From: JBPOJN01 sp052033505
Lineage (GTDB): Bacteria > UBA10199 > JACPAL01 > GCA-016699445
Reading direction: 5' to 3'
Length of the DNA: 16,989 nt
Assembly: GCA_052033505.1 (NCBI GenBank)
Contig: JBPOJN010000018.1
Coordinates: forward strand, 1 to 16,989
How positions within the stretch are numbered: position 1 is the stretch's first letter; each line of letters starts with the position of its first letter. The position numbers and the translations under genes are program-made. The notes under the pieces were generated by a model. The model had not been told where the DNA came from, did no database searches, and saw nothing but the letters and a program-made list of their open reading frames with translations. Shown here one piece after another: positions 13,948 to 16,989 of this stretch.

Positions 13948-15156
13948 TTAGTTGCGAGGACGCTTGGGCCGGAAGAAACGTCCGATCAAAGGAATCTGGC
14001 TTGCCCAGGACGGTTTCGGGGCGTTTGGAAGTTTTTGAGAGGCTGATCTCGTCAGGGCGTCCAACGGATAATGGCCGGCGATCAGTCGTTTTAGGAAAAG
14101 TAACTTATCCACCATCTCCGTGATGTCGCGGGTGACCACGGCAGGCGTTCCCGGAATTTCCTCCTTCGGAAAACGTGCGAGAATATTTTTCAGGGATTCG
14201 GCCGTTCGCTGTAAATGAGGTTCGATCGGTTCTTCAAAAGGGCCCAGGCGCATCCATACGATTTGGACCGCCATGCGTTCGACTTTGACGTCCGGCAATT
14301 TAGGATGAGCCACCAACCGGACCAGGGCTTTCCTTAAATCTTGAAGGTGAGGCCGCGCGAAGCGATCCTCCCTCATGAAGGCGCTGACCGCATGTTGGTC
14401 GGGAATCAAGCGATTGCCGAGCTCCAGATAAACATCCACCAGCTCTCCGACGTTTTCGTGGGAAAGTTCGGAGTGGCGTTCCAGGAATTTTAAGAGGTTC
14501 CACCAATTGTGGCTGCTGTCGGCCGTCGCCCAGGCGTATCCCCGGTGCAGGTAATCCAACACCCGCGAGATGTGGTTCGATTGCAGGTTCGGGTTTTCAC
14601 AGATCCGGCTCAAGGTCGCGGCGACGCGGCCCGTATAATTCGTCCGTATACCGCTGGAGAAAAGCTTTTTGCCTTGGACGCCCTCGTCAAAAAAATAGCG
14701 TCCGGCTGCCTCGATCAAAGCATCCAGATGTTCGTTCGTCAGATCCGGGTTTGCGCCGATTCTTTCTAGGGCCTTGAGCGGACCCACGGCGGGATAGGTA
14801 GTGCCTGTAAAAATCAGCTGCTGATAGGCCAAATGCACGACGCTACACAATGAGGAAAACTGCTTCTGCGATAAAGGCCGTTCGGCTTGCACTCGGACCA
14901 AATCGTCCAGTTTCTGCGCGATGACCGAATCGGAACGGGACTGAAAAATCGCGGTTTTGAGGGTGTCTATGTGGGTGTCGACCTCGTGCGCTGCTCGTAG
15001 CGCCACATTCGGTTTTTTTCCGCCTTCGAAACGGTCCCCACTATCCGCGAAAGTCCCATTGAAACGTGGAAAAATTTTCTCTCGCGCCGGAGGCGGTTGA
15101 AAAACGGGATCTTGAAACAAGGAAGGAAGTGCATCAATCGGACGTATGATATTCAC
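13948..15156 (-). CDS. Unknown protein with helical repeats, related to the 229-aa protein
   Basis: 402 aa, starting with GTG at 15156 (see its ribosome binding site entry). I do not recognise a family. There is no signal peptide; the last 20 residues are basic. The body is probably all alpha-helical. About five degenerate units share the pattern L-x2-(L/I)-x4-(N/H/R)-P-x-L-(S/T)-x3-(H/F/V), near residues 84, 128, 180, 221 and 276. Examples are GANPDLTNEHLDALI, CENPNLQSNHISRVL and VAHPKLPDVKVERMA. This suggests a HEAT-like solenoid and a binding rather than catalytic role. Residues about 270-375 resemble residues 80-180 of the 229-aa protein at 16107-16796: ERMAVQIV against EAMAVRVL, and FLKRLIAGHYPL against FLRKIISGYGHYGL. 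Confidence 0.75.
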   Translation of the reverse strand: MNIIRPIDALPSLFQDPVFQPPPAREKIFPRFNGTFADSGDRFEGGKKPNVALRAAHEVDTHIDTLKTAIFQSRSDSVIAQKLDDLVRVQAERPLSQKQFSSLCSVVHLAYQQLIFTGTTYPAVGPLKALERIGANPDLTNEHLDALIEAAGRYFFDEGVQGKKLFSSGIRTNYTGRVAATLSRICENPNLQSNHISRVLDYLHRGYAWATADSSHNWWNLLKFLERHSELSHENVGELVDVYLELGNRLIPDQHAVSAFMREDRFARPHLQDLRKALVRLVAHPKLPDVKVERMAVQIVWMRLGPFEEPIEPHLQRTAESLKNILARFPKEEIPGTPAVVTRDITEMVDKLLFLKRLIAGHYPLDALTRSASQKLPNAPKPSWASQIPLIGRFFRPKRPRN

Positions 15157-15167
15157 GAAAGCCCCTT
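15157..15167 (-). promoter_or_regulatory. Ribosome binding site fixing a GTG start
   Basis: On the minus strand AAGGGG (15167-15162) stands 5 bases before the GTG at 15156. This supports the GTG start of the 402-aa gene. Confidence 0.65.
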
Positions 15168-15210
15168 AAGACTACTCGTTCGGGGTATTGGAAAGTTGCG
15201 GCTTAAAGAT

Positions 15211-16062
15211 TTACTTCTTCTTCGAATTCGCGAACCGCTCCGCCATGCCCGCCCAATCGTCGGGGGTCATTTCGGTGAGCATGTTCATTTCACCGGCGCC
15301 CGAGATCCATTCGCCGCCGTCGATCGTGACGACCTCGCCGTTGATGTAGTCGGCGAATTGCGAAACGAGATAAGAAGCCAGGTTCGCCAATTCTTCGTGC
15401 CGACCCGAGCGTCCGAGAGGAATGCGTTTGCGCCATTTTTCTTCGAAACCCGGGGGGACCAAATTTTCCCAGGCCTGTTCGGTGGGGAAGGGGCCGGGGG
15501 CGATAGCGTTCAGACGGATGCCGTATTTCGCCCACTCGACTGCGAGCGAACGGGTCATCGCGAGAACTCCGGCTTTGGCACAAGCCGACGGCACGACGTA
15601 GGCCGAGCCGGTCCAAGCGTAGGTCGTGACGATATTTAAAATGCGCCCGCCGCGTTGTTGATTAATCCAGCGCCGGCCTGCCGCTAGCGTCGCGTGAAAA
15701 GTGCCATTCAGAACGATGCCAACGACGGAATTAAACGCGTTCGGGGAGAGAAGTTCGGTCGGCGAAATGAAATTACCCGCGGCGTTGTTGACTAAGACGT
15801 CGATTTGTCCAAGCGCCTTTTCCGCGCCGTCGAAAACCGCCTCGACTTGGTCGTATTGACGGACGTCGGCGGTCTTGAAAAAGACCTTGGCGCCTTTTTT
15901 CTCGAACTCTTTCGCGGTCGCGGCCAAAACGTCTTCACGGCGTCCGGTGATGATGAGATTGGCGCCCAGTTCCGCGAATCGAAGCCCCATGGAACGCCCC
16001 AATCCCGTACCGCCGCCCGTGATGAGGATGTTTTTGCCCTTCAAAAGGTCGAGTTGAAACAT
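15211..16062 (-). CDS. SDR-family reductase, 2,4-dienoyl-CoA reductase-like
   Basis: Probably an NADPH-dependent reductase of 2,4-dienoyl-CoA esters, which clears unsaturated fatty acids for beta-oxidation. 283 aa, with a Rossmann nucleotide site GGGTGLG at 16-22. NNAAGNFISPTELLSPNAF at 92-110 is close to human DECR1. The catalytic trio keeps DECR1 spacing: Tyr148 in TTYAWTGS, Ser159 and Lys163 in PSACAKAG (Tyr199, Ser210, Lys214 in DECR1 by my recall). The classical SDR Tyr of YxxxK is Ser here, as in DECR1. INGEVVTIDGGEW closes the fold. It could also act on other enoyl-CoA substrates. There is no Shine-Dalgarno before the ATG (the leader reads GCGACCCCCT). It lies between two related unknown genes, with gaps of 54 and 44 bases. 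Confidence 0.9.
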   Translation of the reverse strand: MFQLDLLKGKNILITGGGTGLGRSMGLRFAELGANLIITGRREDVLAATAKEFEKKGAKVFFKTADVRQYDQVEAVFDGAEKALGQIDVLVNNAAGNFISPTELLSPNAFNSVVGIVLNGTFHATLAAGRRWINQQRGGRILNIVTTYAWTGSAYVVPSACAKAGVLAMTRSLAVEWAKYGIRLNAIAPGPFPTEQAWENLVPPGFEEKWRKRIPLGRSGRHEELANLASYLVSQFADYINGEVVTIDGGEWISGAGEMNMLTEMTPDDWAGMAERFANSKKK

Positions 16063-16106
16063 AGGGGGTCGCTATGACATCGGCAGTTGAGAACAGGCAA
16101 GGTTTT

Positions 16107-16796
16107 TCAGGAGGTGGAATCAGGTTTCTGGAGATAATTTTTTAAAAGTATTGCCAAGCCCAGCCGGTCCGATCGTTGCTGAAGATAGTCGATGAGGAGT
16201 TCTCGTACGACCGGAGCCAGCCACAGGCTATTTTCGATGTCTGGTTCTTTCGAAGGTTTTGCGTTGCCCAGGGCTTCTAAAATCAGTCTGGGCAGACCGT
16301 AATGTCCATAGCCTGAGATTATCTTTCGGAGAAATTCGATTTTTTTGGCGTCATTCTTGCGAAATACGGAGATGGTGCCTGGGGGTGAAGAGAGGGGAGT
16401 TTGTAAGTTAAGTGTTTCTCTTAGAAGTTGTGCGACGCGGTTGGGGGATGGTTTGAGGCGACTTAAATGAAGGCACAAGACCCTGACCGCCATTGCCTCT
16501 AAGTGACGATGGGCCAGGTCTGGATAGTTTAAAAGGCCTACTAATATCTCTAAGGGCCATTCTTGATGCGAGATCGGTCGGTCGGAGGTGATTCTCGCAA
16601 CGAGGCCATTGAGGGACGAAAGATCCGAGGAGGGAATGCGATCTCGGCCATCTGGATGGCCTTCGTTGCCCATGGGGTTTCTTTCGGGAGTCTGGGCGGG
16701 AATCTGAGGAAGTCTCTCAGGCCCAGAGTTTGAAGTAGAAAGAGCAGGTAAACAAAACAAAACAGTAGGTCGCCCGACAGTATTTGTGATGGTCAT
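16107..16796 (-). CDS. Unknown helical protein, shorter paralogue of the 402-aa protein
   Basis: 229 aa. The ATG at 16796 has a strong GGGGGGAG 4 bases upstream. Residues 1-55 are Pro-, Ser- and Thr-rich and probably disordered. Residues 60-180 are helical and align with the 402-aa protein. LVARITSDRPISHQEW matches LVRVQAERPLSQKQF of its second unit, and ILVGLLNYPDLAHRHLEAMAVRVL matches its last unit. The same KIEFLRKIISGYGHYGL helix follows. It looks like the long protein with the middle units missing. It has a more AT-rich third position than its neighbours. I do not recognise a function. It is the first gene of a possible three-gene transcript with the SDR and the 402-aa gene. Confidence 0.72.
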   Translation of the reverse strand: MTITNTVGRPTVLFCLPALSTSNSGPERLPQIPAQTPERNPMGNEGHPDGRDRIPSSDLSSLNGLVARITSDRPISHQEWPLEILVGLLNYPDLAHRHLEAMAVRVLCLHLSRLKPSPNRVAQLLRETLNLQTPLSSPPGTISVFRKNDAKKIEFLRKIISGYGHYGLPRLILEALGNAKPSKEPDIENSLWLAPVVRELLIDYLQQRSDRLGLAILLKNYLQKPDSTS

Positions 16797-16989
16797 GATA
16801 CTCCCCCCGGATGAACGCTTATCGCATCAGGCCAGTGGAGGTTGCGAGGAAAACCTCCAAAACAGTTCCAGCTACACACATCTAGGACAGTGAGTTTTTG
16901 AAAAGACCGATGGATAGAGTGGATTAAGCGATTTTGAATAAAGCATAGGCGCTCCGGGAGTTTCCTCGTATCGTTAAGATGTCGATTTC
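16797..16989. other. Gene-free end of window: leader of the 229-aa gene with a hairpin
   Basis: No ORF of note on either strand. On the minus strand it contains the ribosome binding site GGGGGGAG (16808-16801). It also holds a perfect 8-bp hairpin, TGGAGGTT (16836-16843) with AACCTCCA (16852-16859) and an 8-base loop. No T-run follows the hairpin, so it is not a typical terminator. I see no convincing promoter. Confidence 0.5.

Overview
The window looks like chromosomal DNA of a member of the Bdellovibrionota (old Deltaproteobacteria), with moderately high GC. Three things suggest this. The genes mdh-sdhC-sdhA-sdhB-sucC-sucD-ndk lie in one cluster on one strand, an order I remember from Bdellovibrio and relatives. 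The elongation factor G is of the mitochondrial EF-G1-like (spdEFG1) type. The succinate dehydrogenase is of the single-anchor, diheme 'B' type. The assignment is an inference from memory and no database was searched.

Left part (1-6567, plus strand): the 3' part of a membrane-anchored protein with about six propeller-like repeats; an EF-G gene (fusA) outside any str operon; a small coiled-coil protein of unknown function; an AMP-forming acyl-CoA ligase whose 5' end runs into a palindromic repeat; and mscL with a C-terminal four-cysteine motif.

Middle part (6578-13886, minus strand): a TCA-cycle cluster transcribed mdh -> sdhC -> sdhA -> sdhB -> sucC -> sucD -> ndk. It covers succinyl-CoA to succinate to fumarate plus malate to oxaloacetate; ndk can rebalance the nucleoside triphosphates made or used by SucCD. 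Three oddities sit here. mdh carries one in-frame TGA at codon 222 in an otherwise intact reading frame. sucD carries an in-frame insertion of about 31-33 codons made largely of two DNA hairpins. The sdhC-sdhA junction holds a second copy of the palindromic repeat found before the ligase gene, and its edge forms the ribosome binding site of sdhA. A secreted staphylococcal-nuclease-like gene on the opposite strand splits the cluster between sucC and sdhB.

Right part (13948-16796, minus strand): two proteins of unknown function, 402 and 229 aa, that resemble each other and share a helical repeat motif. They flank an SDR gene that keeps the Tyr/Ser/Lys active-site spacing of 2,4-dienoyl-CoA reductase. 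Together with the acyl-CoA ligase this suggests fatty-acid or aromatic acyl-CoA catabolism feeding the TCA cycle.

I saw no rRNA, tRNA, CRISPR array, transposase or phage gene. There is no gene-free stretch above 300 bases; the longest is the last 193 bases.
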